A DNA stretch of 64,000 nucleotides from Bradyrhizobium diazoefficiens (GTDB lineage: Bacteria; Pseudomonadota; Alphaproteobacteria; Rhizobiales; Xanthobacteraceae), in NCBI RefSeq assembly GCF_018129965.1, contig NZ_JAFCKW010000002.1, positions 620,001 through 684,000 on the forward strand, in the 5' to 3' direction. Positions 17,419 through 25,202 of this stretch are shown here, piece after piece. The notes under the pieces were generated by a model. It was given only the letters and a program-made list of their open reading frames with translations. It was not told the DNA's origin and did no database searches. Position 1 is the first letter of the stretch; every line of letters begins with the position of its first letter. The position numbers were made by a program, and so were the translations under genes.

Positions 17419-18699
17419 TCAGGGCTGGCTGCCGTTTTTCGCCTTCAAGACCATGCCGCCGGCGACGCCCACGCCGAGCAGATACATCCAGCCCTCGTGG
17501 AAATCGAACAGATGCGAGTTCAGCAGCGAACTCGCCATGTTCTGAACGACGGTGACGAGGCCGATCCATGCGGCAAGACCTTCACCTGTGAACAGGCGAA
17601 GATGGGCGATCCACATCGCGTAGAGAAGGACGACGCCGAGCAGTCCCCATTGCATGGCGACGTTGAGGGTCTGGTTGTGCGGATTGCTGACGATCTCGGC
17701 ATCGAGGCGGCTGCCGCTGGTGGCGGCGCGCTCGAACTGCCGCCTGATCGAGCCGGTGCCATGGCCGATCAGGGGCGCCTCGGTAAAGGCGTGAAGCGCC
17801 TTGCGCCAATAGGTCAGCCGCTGCGCGGTCGAGGCGCGGCTGATGTCCTCATGGCCATGGCGGTATTCGACCGCGATGTCGGTGATGCGCTGGCGCAGAT
17901 AAGACGACGTCGTCCAGGCCAGCGCGCTCACGATGACGGCGCCCGCGAGCAGGATGAGTGCCCCGCGCGGTTTGAGAGATTTCCAGGCGAATAGCGCGAG
18001 CAGCAAGGGGATACACACCAGCGCGGTGCGGGCCGAGGCGACGAACACCATGTTGGTCGCGAACAGCACGATCAACGCCAGGCAGAGGGATGCCATCGCT
18101 ATACGTCCGCTGCGCCAGAAGGTCAGCGCGGGCAGCGCGAGCGCGAAGGCGCAAAGCGTGAATTCCTGGCTCTGGTCGATGTAGTTCTTGACGGGAACAC
18201 CCGCCGACGCCGTCGCGGTGATCTTCCAGGCGGGATCGAGCAGCACGATCCAGGAATAGACGGCGAGCAGCGCGCAGGAGCCGAGAAAGGCGAGACAAAC
18301 CCACAAGCCGCGCTCCGAGCGGCTGAAATGGTGGAGCAGCGCCGGGATCAGCACGAGCTTGGCGACCGGCTTGACCGCATGCAACCGGTCCGCCCAAAGT
18401 CCGTCGGACCAGAGCGTGCCGGCGAGGGCGAGCAGAAGGAAGCCAAAGGGAAGCGCGAATGCGGGCCGGGCGAGCTGTCGCCCATAGTCGCGCCAATCGA
18501 TCGTCGGCGTCACGGCGAGCAGCCAGAGGCCGACCAGGATCGACGGCGCCGTGGTCGACCAGGGCAGCGATGCCGCGGTCAGGGCGGCGAGACCATCGAC
18601 CACCCGGATCAGCAGGGGTGACTTGCCCGAGGCCGGCCATCGGGCGCGTCCGCGCTGAGCGTCCGCAGGGCTGGGCCATGTCGCGGAGTCGACGCTCAT
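17419..18699 (-). CDS. O-antigen ligase / polymerase-like membrane protein (Wzy_C family)
   Basis: 426 residues with about ten or more transmembrane segments and a large periplasmic loop between them. That loop carries the Wzy_C/RfaL-type region with RLTYWRKALHAFTEAPLIGHGTGS (conserved Gly-His-Gly) and the downstream His of VSNPHNQTLNVAMQWGLLG. Such proteins transfer finished glycan to lipid A-core or polymerise O-units in the periplasm. It is the last gene of the polysaccharide export operon; its ATG overlaps the preceding glycosyltransferase stop by four bases (ATGA). This fits attachment or modification of the glycan exported by the upstream ABC transporter. Confidence 0.85.
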   Translation of the reverse strand: MSVDSATWPSPADAQRGRARWPASGKSPLLIRVVDGLAALTAASLPWSTTAPSILVGLWLLAVTPTIDWRDYGRQLARPAFALPFGFLLLALAGTLWSDGLWADRLHAVKPVAKLVLIPALLHHFSRSERGLWVCLAFLGSCALLAVYSWIVLLDPAWKITATASAGVPVKNYIDQSQEFTLCAFALALPALTFWRSGRIAMASLCLALIVLFATNMVFVASARTALVCIPLLLALFAWKSLKPRGALILLAGAVIVSALAWTTSSYLRQRITDIAVEYRHGHEDISRASTAQRLTYWRKALHAFTEAPLIGHGTGSIRRQFERAATSGSRLDAEIVSNPHNQTLNVAMQWGLLGVVLLYAMWIAHLRLFTGEGLAAWIGLVTVVQNMASSLLNSHLFDFHEGWMYLLGVGVAGGMVLKAKNGSQP

Positions 18700-20090
18700 C
18701 CGTACGACGCCAGTTGCGTGGCGGCGAGACCCTCCGTGGGCAGCTCATGTCCGAGGAAATCGCGGGCCTGGGTCTGGTAGCCGAAGCGCGCGGCGAGTTC
18801 GCCACGTCGTGACCTGATCCTGTCGCGCCACTCCTCCTGCCGTGCCAGCACGCGGGTGATCGACGCCGCGATCGAGTCGGTCGAGAACGGGTCGAAATAG
18901 TCGGCAAGCTCGCCTGCGACCTCGCGGAACACCGCGATGTCGGAGCACAGCACCGGCGTGTTCGCGGCCAGCGCCTCGATGATCGGCACGCCAAAGCCCT
19001 CGGCGAAGCTCGGCATGATCAGCCCGTGCGCGTCGGCGATCAGGGTGGCCTTCTCGTGTTCGTCGACATAGCCGGCGAAACGCACGTTCGGGGGCAGATT
19101 GCCCATCCGGGCGATCTTGCCGGCATAGCCGATCACGACGAGATCGGCCTGCGGCACGCTGCGGAAGGCGCGGACGATGGTGGCGACGTTCTTGCGTGGC
19201 TCGTTCGAGACGATGACGACGAAGCTCGGCCGCCCCGGACGCCCCGACGGGGCTGGCAGGTGCAGGACATCCGGGGCGTCGAACCGGGTGCGGGGATAGA
19301 CGACCCGCGCCGGCAGGTGCGAAAATTGCGGCAGCAAGTTCCGGAACCGCATCATGGTATAGTTCGAGACGAAGGCGAGCTCGTCGGCCTGCCGCAGGCT
19401 GGTGAGCAGTCGCGACAGGAACAGGCGCGTGGCGACGTCGCTGAGCTTGACGTCGGTGAGCGGCAGCAGATCGTGGACCACGCAGATCACCTTGGCCCCC
19501 GGTTTGCGCCGGATCACCACCCGGGTCGGCGTGTCCACCACGATGACGTCGTAGTCGCGCGCATCGACCCGGGGCGGCGGTAGCAGGAAGAAGGCAGACG
19601 AGTCCTGGTAGCTGTAGATGCCTGCCTCGAGCTGGAAGTCGTGGAATAATTCGAGGTGGCGCAAATCCGGCGGTATGTATTCGATCGCCGAGGTGCCGTT
19701 CTTGAGTCGCCGCGCATCCAGTCCGCGCAGCCGGAGTGCGCGCAGCAGGCAGAGGAGATAGTCCGACGAGAGCATCATGGCGGCCTTGTGGTGGACCCAG
19801 CCAAGGGTGCGCCGCAGGCCGTTGCGCGCCAGCGGCTCTCTCATGTTGATCTCGTCCAGGAACCGGTAGAGGGCCAGCAGCTCGATGTTGCGCGCCTCCG
19901 TCGGGAACAACCTGGTGCGCCGCTCGCGCCCGCGCAATTTGCGATAGCGCCGCGAGGTCTCGACCAGCAGCGTCAGCGCGTGGCCCTCGGCGGCGAGCGA
20001 ACGCATCAATTCGCGCGTGACGTGGAAGATGCCGCGCTTGTGGTTGGGCTGGCCCAGCGCCTCGGAGACGAGAAGGATGGCCTGTTTCAT
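18696..20090 (-). CDS. Glycosyltransferase family 1/4 (GT-B fold)
   Basis: About 464 residues. The C-terminal Glycos_transf_1 domain shows FVVIVSNEPRKNVATIVRAF and the nucleotide-sugar EX7E motif in PSFAEGFGVPIIEALAANTPVL. The N-terminal half is a poorly conserved acceptor domain. I start at the ATG at 20090, which overlaps the stop of the Wzt gene as ATGA; an upstream in-frame extension has no support. Retaining transferases of this family add sugars to lipid-linked glycans on the cytoplasmic face. Its position between the ABC ATPase and the ligase places it in the same glycan pathway; donor and acceptor are unknown. Confidence 0.87.
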   Translation of the reverse strand: MKQAILLVSEALGQPNHKRGIFHVTRELMRSLAAEGHALTLLVETSRRYRKLRGRERRTRLFPTEARNIELLALYRFLDEINMREPLARNGLRRTLGWVHHKAAMMLSSDYLLCLLRALRLRGLDARRLKNGTSAIEYIPPDLRHLELFHDFQLEAGIYSYQDSSAFFLLPPPRVDARDYDVIVVDTPTRVVIRRKPGAKVICVVHDLLPLTDVKLSDVATRLFLSRLLTSLRQADELAFVSNYTMMRFRNLLPQFSHLPARVVYPRTRFDAPDVLHLPAPSGRPGRPSFVVIVSNEPRKNVATIVRAFRSVPQADLVVIGYAGKIARMGNLPPNVRFAGYVDEHEKATLIADAHGLIMPSFAEGFGVPIIEALAANTPVLCSDIAVFREVAGELADYFDPFSTDSIAASITRVLARQEEWRDRIRSRRGELAARFGYQTQARDFLGHELPTEGLAATQLASYG

Positions 20091-20827
20091 GCGCGTTTCT
20101 CGCGAAGCTCGAGGGCATGCGTCGCCGGCGGCTCGACCGCGACGGTCGAGGCGATGCGGCCGCGGTCGAGGTTGATGATCGTGGAGCAGGTGCGCCGCAG
20201 CAGCGGCCGGTCGTGCGAGGCGATGATCACGATCGCCGCCTGCGAGACGAGGTTTTGGAGCCGCATCTCGGCCTTCTCGGCAAAATGTTCGTCGACGACG
20301 CTGAGCCATTCGTCGAGCAGCAGGATGTCGGCCGGAAATGCGGTCGCGGTAGCGAACAGCACGCGCATCAGCATCCCCGAGGAGAACATCCGCAACGGCA
20401 GCCGCTGCATCCGGGTCTCGAGCTCTGTAAAGGCCCAGATCTCGTCGATCACGCTGCGGGTCGGCTTACGGCCGCCGATCCGCAGCAGCAGCGCGATGTT
20501 GTCTTGCGCCACGAAATCGAGGTTGACGCCGGCGTTCAGGCCGAGCAGGGGCACGATGTTGCCGTGGACCGCAACGCGGCCGCCGCTCGGCGGGTATACG
20601 CCGGCGATCAGGCGCAGCAGGGTCGACTTGCCGGAGCCGTTGGGGCCGGCAAGTCCGATACGCGCGCCGGGTTCGGCTTCGATCGTGATATTGTCGATGG
20701 CACGGATTGTGCGCATCTGGCCTGGCTCGCGGATGAGGCGGCCGAGCAGCCGCCGCTTCAGCGAGAAGTCGTAGGCGCCGTAGAGCGGATAATCGAGGCA
20801 GACGTTATGGAGCCTGATCGAGACCAT
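20087..20827 (-). CDS. Polysaccharide ABC transporter ATPase (Wzt type, short form)
   Basis: 246 residues. Walker A GPNGSGKST lies near residue 60, the signature-region variant MFSSGMLMRV replaces LSGGQ, Walker B is ILLLDEW, and the switch His lies in ASHDRPLL. The N-terminus has the LYGAYDFSLKRRLLG segment typical of teichoic acid/O-antigen exporter ATPases (TagH, Wzt, KpsT). It ends shortly after the core and so lacks the C-terminal carbohydrate-binding domain of O9a-type Wzt; chain-length recognition would have to come from elsewhere. It lies 2 bp after the permease fusion gene and overlaps the next glycosyltransferase. Confidence 0.93.
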   Translation of the reverse strand: MVSIRLHNVCLDYPLYGAYDFSLKRRLLGRLIREPGQMRTIRAIDNITIEAEPGARIGLAGPNGSGKSTLLRLIAGVYPPSGGRVAVHGNIVPLLGLNAGVNLDFVAQDNIALLLRIGGRKPTRSVIDEIWAFTELETRMQRLPLRMFSSGMLMRVLFATATAFPADILLLDEWLSVVDEHFAEKAEMRLQNLVSQAAIVIIASHDRPLLRRTCSTIINLDRGRIASTVAVEPPATHALELREKRA

Positions 20828-20829
20828 GG

Positions 20830-22782
20830 TCAGATCCAGAATGCGGCTTTGCGCAGTTGAACCAGCGTCAGCACGCTCGCAAGGATCAGCAGCGCGAGCG
20901 TGACGAGGACATAGACGAGGCTCGCAGGGTCGACATGACCACCCGCAAGCGGCTCGCGCCACACTGCGAACAGATGCGTGAGCGGATTGAGCCGCAGTAC
21001 GATCGCGCGCTGGTTGATCATGTCGGACGACCAGATCACGGGCGAGGCAAGGAAGGCGAGCATCAGCGTCGATTCGATGATCGGCTTGAGGTCGTGATAG
21101 CGCGTTGCGAGCGCGCCGAGGACGAGGCTCAGGGCGAAAGTGCAGGCCACGAACAGCAGCAGGCCCGGCAGCGCAGCCAGTGCGTACGAGACATCGTGGG
21201 GTGACAGGACGAGCCACAGCACCAGCGGCACGCAGGCGTTATGCAGCGCGAACAGCCCCTGGCGGAACGTGCATTGCAGCAGGAAGACGACCGGCGGCAG
21301 TGCCCGGTCGCGGATCAGGCTCGCCGAATTCTGCAGCGCCGTGGTCGCATCCAGCACGACGCCGTTGAGGAAGGTCCAGGCCGTCATCGACAGCGCCAGC
21401 ATCGGCAGGCGCGACAGCATGCCGGTGTTCGACATCTGGCCGATCACCGAGCCCAGCACTGCAACCACGATCGCCATCTGCAGCGACATCCAGAACGGTC
21501 CGAGCAGTGAGCGCACGTAGCGGTGCCGCATGTCGGACCACGCCAGCGCGGCCGCAATCCGGACGCTTTCCATCCACTCCGTCGGCCGCGGCCGCTCGGT
21601 ATCAGATGCCGGCGCGGGGCTGGGCGCGGCGACGGCGTTGCGGTAGACGGTTTCCATGCCCTCCCTGAAGGCCGCGGCGGAATAGCGGGTGAGGGCGCGG
21701 GTGCGGGCTGCGACGCCCATGCGACGGCGGCGCTCGGGGTCGCGGATCAGGGTGTCGATGGCATATCCGAGCATCTCCGGATCGCCGGGCGGCACGGTGA
21801 TGGCTTCCATGCCGTGGCGGGCGACGCGCGGCACGGCCGTATCGAGCGCCGTGTTCACGACGGGGCGACCGGCGGCCATGGCTTCGAGCTGGACGAGGCC
21901 GAAGGTCTCGGCGTTGGTTACCGAAGGAATCACGAAGACGTCGCACAGGCACATCAGCTTGACGCGTTCGCTGTCGCTGACCGAGCCGAGCAGGCGGACG
22001 CGGTCAGTCAGGCCAAGCTCGCGGATCAACTGCTCCAGACGCGGCCGCTCATTGCCCTCACCAATGATCCAGACCTCGAACGCGCGACTGGCTGCGGCGC
22101 GTATCAGGACGTCAAACCCCTTGTAGGGCACGAGCCGGCCGCAGGCGAGGACGAGCCGGCCGCGGTCGTTGACGTGGTGCGGCTCGAGCTTCGGCCAGTC
22201 GTATCCGGAGCTGTCGATGCCGAACGGCACGACGTGACATTTGTGGTCGAATTCGCGCAGCAGCGGCGTGGTCTCGACCAGCACGTGGTCCGAGACGATG
22301 ATCGCTTTGGCGCGGCGCAGCGTTCGCCGCATCAGGGGCTGGACGAACCAGCGCAGGCCGGCATGGGTGACGATGTCGGCGTGCCAGTGCACCACCAGCG
22401 GTCTGCTGCCGCCGAATCCCAGAGCGAAGACGAGGTCGGCGAGCGGGAAGGGGGCATGGAGTGCAAGCAGATCGTGCTTGGCGATTCTGCGCCACAGCCG
22501 CCACGGATAGGTCGGAGCGGTCGGAAGCGAGAACAGATTGCCGAACGAGCGGACGCGCTCGACCGGCACGTCGTTGACGACGAGTTCGCGCGGCCCGGCC
22601 GATTGCGAGCAGACCAGCACGGCGGAGGCGAAGGCGTCCTTCAGGCTGGCGCAGATGTCGCGGATCACCGTCAGCGTGCCGCCGAACAGGTCGGGATAAT
22701 AGATCTTGAAGATGTGCAGCACCGACGGGCGGTGCGCTGTTTCGTGCAAGGGGGCCTGCAAGTCTTCCTGGGTGTGGTGCAT
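20830..22782 (-). CDS. Fusion of GT4 glycosyltransferase and ABC-2 polysaccharide permease (Wzm)
   Basis: 650 residues. Residues 1–385 form a GT-B glycosyltransferase: an N-terminal Gly-rich loop (YYPDLFGGTLTVIRD), then LACGRLVPYKGFDVLIRA and the EX7E motif in NAETFGLVQLEAMAAGRPVV. A Pro/Ala linker (386–402) leads to an ABC-2 permease domain (403–650) with the amphipathic DMRHRYVRSLLGPFW entry helix, six membrane segments and the conserved NPLTHLFAVWREPL region. The sugar transferase and exporter channel would therefore be one polypeptide at the inner membrane. The partner ATPase follows 2 bp downstream. An internal ATG at 21573 preceded by GGAG could also yield free permease. Confidence 0.92.
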   Translation of the reverse strand: MHHTQEDLQAPLHETAHRPSVLHIFKIYYPDLFGGTLTVIRDICASLKDAFASAVLVCSQSAGPRELVVNDVPVERVRSFGNLFSLPTAPTYPWRLWRRIAKHDLLALHAPFPLADLVFALGFGGSRPLVVHWHADIVTHAGLRWFVQPLMRRTLRRAKAIIVSDHVLVETTPLLREFDHKCHVVPFGIDSSGYDWPKLEPHHVNDRGRLVLACGRLVPYKGFDVLIRAAASRAFEVWIIGEGNERPRLEQLIRELGLTDRVRLLGSVSDSERVKLMCLCDVFVIPSVTNAETFGLVQLEAMAAGRPVVNTALDTAVPRVARHGMEAITVPPGDPEMLGYAIDTLIRDPERRRRMGVAARTRALTRYSAAAFREGMETVYRNAVAAPSPAPASDTERPRPTEWMESVRIAAALAWSDMRHRYVRSLLGPFWMSLQMAIVVAVLGSVIGQMSNTGMLSRLPMLALSMTAWTFLNGVVLDATTALQNSASLIRDRALPPVVFLLQCTFRQGLFALHNACVPLVLWLVLSPHDVSYALAALPGLLLFVACTFALSLVLGALATRYHDLKPIIESTLMLAFLASPVIWSSDMINQRAIVLRLNPLTHLFAVWREPLAGGHVDPASLVYVLVTLALLILASVLTLVQLRKAAFWI

Positions 22783-22789
22783 GACGGGG

Positions 22790-22951
22790 TCAGCCTGCGA
22801 TCAGCGCTGCGACGAACGGTGCGGCCAGCACCGAGATGAAGATCACGCCGCGCAGCAGCGCGGGCAGGATGGGTTCGATTGCGCCGTGCCACCGGCCGGG
22901 ATCAGGAACGGCACGCAGCGCACTGGAATTGCGGACCAAGCGGTCAGCCAT
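22790..22951 (-). CDS. Small membrane protein, 53 aa, first gene of the polysaccharide export operon
   Basis: A short frame of 53 codons, starting MADRLVRNSSAL and ending with one hydrophobic segment (residues ~27–52, PILPALLRGVIFISVLAAPFV...). I do not recognise the family. Support: it lies between the predicted leftward promoter (-10 at 22993–22998) and the fusion gene, it ends only 7 nt before the fusion start codon, and its composition fits a single-pass inner-membrane peptide. No strong ribosome site is visible. It could be a small subunit or regulator of the exporter, or merely a translated leader for the operon. Confidence 0.5.
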   Translation of the reverse strand: MADRLVRNSSALRAVPDPGRWHGAIEPILPALLRGVIFISVLAAPFVAALIAG

Positions 22952-22992
22952 GGGTGTTGTGTCCCTTCACGTCGCGCCCCTCAGTGAGGTCC

Positions 22993-23021
22993 GGTATATG
23001 TGGGAAAATTTACCACGTCAA
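22993..23021 (-). promoter_or_regulatory. Predicted leftward promoter with 17-bp palindromic operator in its spacer
   Basis: On the minus strand TTGACG (23016–23021) and TATACC (22993–22998) are 17 bp apart. The spacer is filled by the palindrome GTGGGAAAATTTACCAC (23000–23016), which would let a repressor occlude the promoter of the polysaccharide export operon. This is inferred by pattern only. Confidence 0.5.
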
Positions 23022-23037
23022 TTGCGAAGTGAGAAAT

Positions 23038-23072
23038 GTGGGATTGTGTCCCACGTGTGGCGCAGGTACAAT
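23038..23072 (+). promoter_or_regulatory. Predicted rightward promoter with 17-bp palindromic operator; possibly leaderless
   Basis: The palindrome GTGGGATTGTGTCCCAC (23038–23054) overlaps a -35 candidate TTGTGT (23044–23049); TACAAT (23067–23072) is 17 bp further. The DUF6502 ATG is at 23079, about where transcription would begin, so the mRNA may be leaderless. Both palindromes fit GTGGGA-N5-TNCCAC. Confidence 0.5.
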
Positions 23073-23078
23073 TCAGAC

Positions 23079-23969
23079 ATGAATGCCAAGTCCGGGTCCA
23101 AGGTGGTCGACAAGCCGGCGGCTCCGCAGCCGAATTCGGCCGAGAAGCTGCACGCGCCGCTGGCGCGGCTGCTGCGCCCGCTCGTGCGGCTCTGCATCCG
23201 CAGCGGCATGACATTTCCGGCGCTGGCGCAACTGCTTCGCGAGCTCTTCGTCAACGTCGCCGAGCACGATTTCGCTCTGGACGGCAAGGAGCAGACCGAC
23301 AGCCGCGTCAGCCTGCTCACCGGCATCCATCGCAAGGAAGTCGCGCGGCTGCGCGGCGCGGGGACGCCGGTGCACGAGACCCCGGCGGCGGTGTCGCTGA
23401 CGAGCGCGGTGATCGCGCGCTGGCTCGCCGCGCCGGAGTTCACCGATGCAAGGGGCGAGCCGCTGGCGCTGCCCCGCACCGCCGAGGGCGATGCGCCGTC
23501 GTTCGAGCAACTGGTCGCCTCCGTCACCAAGGACGTGCGTCCGCGCGCGGTGCTCGACGAATGGGTCGACCGCAAGCTCGTCACCATCAACGCTGCCGAC
23601 GAGATCGAGCTGGTTGAGGCCGCCTTCGTTCCCAGCGGCGAAGACGACAGCAAATGGCATTATCTCGGCCGGAATCTGCACGACCATATCGCGGCGGCCG
23701 AACGCAACGTCTCGGGCGCGGCCCCGCGTTTTCTCGAACGCGCGGTGCACTACAACAACATCTCGCCGAAGCTTGCGCGCCGCCTCGAAGCGCGCTCGCG
23801 CGAACTGGCGATGGACGCGCTGAAGACGGCCAACCGCGAAGCCCACCGTGCGCTCGGCAGGGACAAGGGCGGTGACGCCCGCTGGAATTTCGGCATCTAC
23901 ATCTACAGCGAAGATGCCGACGAAGAGGGCGAGGCCAGGGAGGGCGGCAAAGAAGGTGGCTCCTCATGA
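23079..23969 (+). CDS. DUF6502 family protein
   Basis: 296 residues of a conserved proteobacterial family of unknown function. The N-terminal part (about 15–100) is helical, with LARLLRPLVRLCIRSGMTFPALAQLLRELFV followed by a helix-turn-helix-like stretch, SRVSLLTGIHRKEVARLR, which hints at DNA binding. The C-terminal part has HYNNISPKLARRLEARSREL. A later in-frame ATG region upstream was rejected because it would read through the predicted promoter. The gene overlaps the next by ATGA, so the two are co-translated. Autoregulation through the two palindromes just upstream is my inference. Confidence 0.8.
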   Translation: MNAKSGSKVVDKPAAPQPNSAEKLHAPLARLLRPLVRLCIRSGMTFPALAQLLRELFVNVAEHDFALDGKEQTDSRVSLLTGIHRKEVARLRGAGTPVHETPAAVSLTSAVIARWLAAPEFTDARGEPLALPRTAEGDAPSFEQLVASVTKDVRPRAVLDEWVDRKLVTINAADEIELVEAAFVPSGEDDSKWHYLGRNLHDHIAAAERNVSGAAPRFLERAVHYNNISPKLARRLEARSRELAMDALKTANREAHRALGRDKGGDARWNFGIYIYSEDADEEGEAREGGKEGGSS

Positions 23970-25159
23970 GCCGGCCGCCGCTGATCTCGCGCCGTCTGCT
24001 GCTGACGGGGCTCTGGCTCGCCGGCACCGCCATGGCGCGGGCGCAGGTCGGACGCGGCACCGATCAGGGCATCGGTGGCACCGGGCTCACGCGCGGTGAC
24101 GATCACGGCATCGGCGGCACCGGCATCGTCGGCGTGATCCAACGCTTCGGCAGCATCTACGTCAACGGCGAACGCATCACCTATGCCAGCGATGTCCCGG
24201 TCCGGATCGATGGCCAGGCGGCGAGCCCCAAGGCCCTGCGCATCGGCCAGCTCGCGCGCGTCGTCGCAACCCGCCAGGCCGACGGCACGCTGGTCACGCG
24301 CAACATCGCGATCGCGAGCGAGGTCGCAGGTCCGATCGAATCCGCAAAGGGCAACGAGCTGATCGTGCTCGGCCAGAAGATCGTCGCAACCGGCAAGGAC
24401 AGCAAGCTCAGAGCCGGCACGCAGGTTGCGGTCTACGGTCTGCGCCGCGCCGACGGCGTGATCGTCGCAACTCTCATCGAGCCACGACGCGAGACGACCG
24501 AGCGTGTCACCGGTCTCGTCGAGCGCGGGCCCGACGGTTTGCGGATCGGCGGACTGAGGCTGAGCGGTGTCGATCCCTTGCTGGTCGGTCAGCGCGTCCA
24601 GATCGAAGGCAGCGCGAGCCAGGGCGCAATGCAGGCCGCGCGCACGCGGATCGACGATTTTTCGGATCTCGTCGGTGCAAGCCGCCTGTCGATCGAGGCG
24701 TATGTGCAGCGGGCGGGATCGAACCTGCAACTCGGCTCGGGGATCGTCGCTCGCGATGGCTCTCGGTTCGGCCCGGCTGCCGGCGAAGCGCGCATGGTGG
24801 TGAACGGCGCGTTCGACCGCTCACGCGGATTCGAGGTGGATTCGGCTCGGGCCATCGGGCAGGGGCCGGGCACATCTGCGGCCGGCGCTGGCAGTCCGGA
24901 CCGGTCGCCCGGAGGCTCGATCCTGCATCCCAATCGCGGCACGCCCAATTTGGGTGGTGGTCAGCCAGGTGCGCCGGGCGGGCCTGTGCCTGGATCCAGC
25001 CCCGGCGCCAGTCCCGGCTCGGTGCCGCCGGGCTCAGGCAGCGCGTCGCCAGGCCCTGCTGGTCCTGGCGCGCCCGGCTCAGGCCCGATGGGCCCCGGTG
25101 GCGGCATGGGCGGTGGCTTCGGAGGGCCCGGCGGCGGGATGGGCGGTGGCCGGCGCTGA
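23966..25159 (+). CDS. Exported DUF5666 domain protein with Gly/Pro-rich C-terminus
   Basis: 397 residues. It has an Arg-Arg-led signal peptide (RRLLLTGLWLAGTAMARAQ), then a Gly-rich GIGGTGL/GIGGTGI pair, then three or so DUF5666 beta-barrel repeats (about 50–290: 'GVIQRFGSIYVNGERITY', 'GPIESAKGNELIVLGQKI', 'TGLVERGPDGLRIGGLRL'). The last ~110 residues are low-complexity Gly/Pro/Ser ending in GGGMGGGFGGPGGGMGGG. The function is unknown; the location is probably the periplasm or cell surface. The four-base overlap with the DUF6502 gene implies a functional pair. A terminator hairpin follows directly. Confidence 0.83.
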   Translation: MSRPPLISRRLLLTGLWLAGTAMARAQVGRGTDQGIGGTGLTRGDDHGIGGTGIVGVIQRFGSIYVNGERITYASDVPVRIDGQAASPKALRIGQLARVVATRQADGTLVTRNIAIASEVAGPIESAKGNELIVLGQKIVATGKDSKLRAGTQVAVYGLRRADGVIVATLIEPRRETTERVTGLVERGPDGLRIGGLRLSGVDPLLVGQRVQIEGSASQGAMQAARTRIDDFSDLVGASRLSIEAYVQRAGSNLQLGSGIVARDGSRFGPAAGEARMVVNGAFDRSRGFEVDSARAIGQGPGTSAAGAGSPDRSPGGSILHPNRGTPNLGGGQPGAPGGPVPGSSPGASPGSVPPGSGSASPGPAGPGAPGSGPMGPGGGMGGGFGGPGGGMGGGRR

Positions 25160-25164
25160 CCAGA

Positions 25165-25193
25165 ACTGAGGCGCACGCGGAGCGCGCCTCAGT
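25165..25193. terminator. Hairpin between convergent DUF5666 and catalase genes
   Basis: A perfect 10-bp stem ACTGAGGCGC/GCGCCTCAGT has a 9-nt loop and lies in the 43-bp gap between two convergent genes. There is little U-tract on either side, so it may act as a bidirectional but weak terminator. Confidence 0.6.
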
Positions 25194-25202
25194 CTTGCGC
25201 GC

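Noticed and set aside
20091-20309. N-terminal extension of the glycosyltransferase
   Set aside because: It lies inside the Wzt gene and is Arg/Ala/His-rich; the ATGA overlap at 20087–20090 marks the true start.
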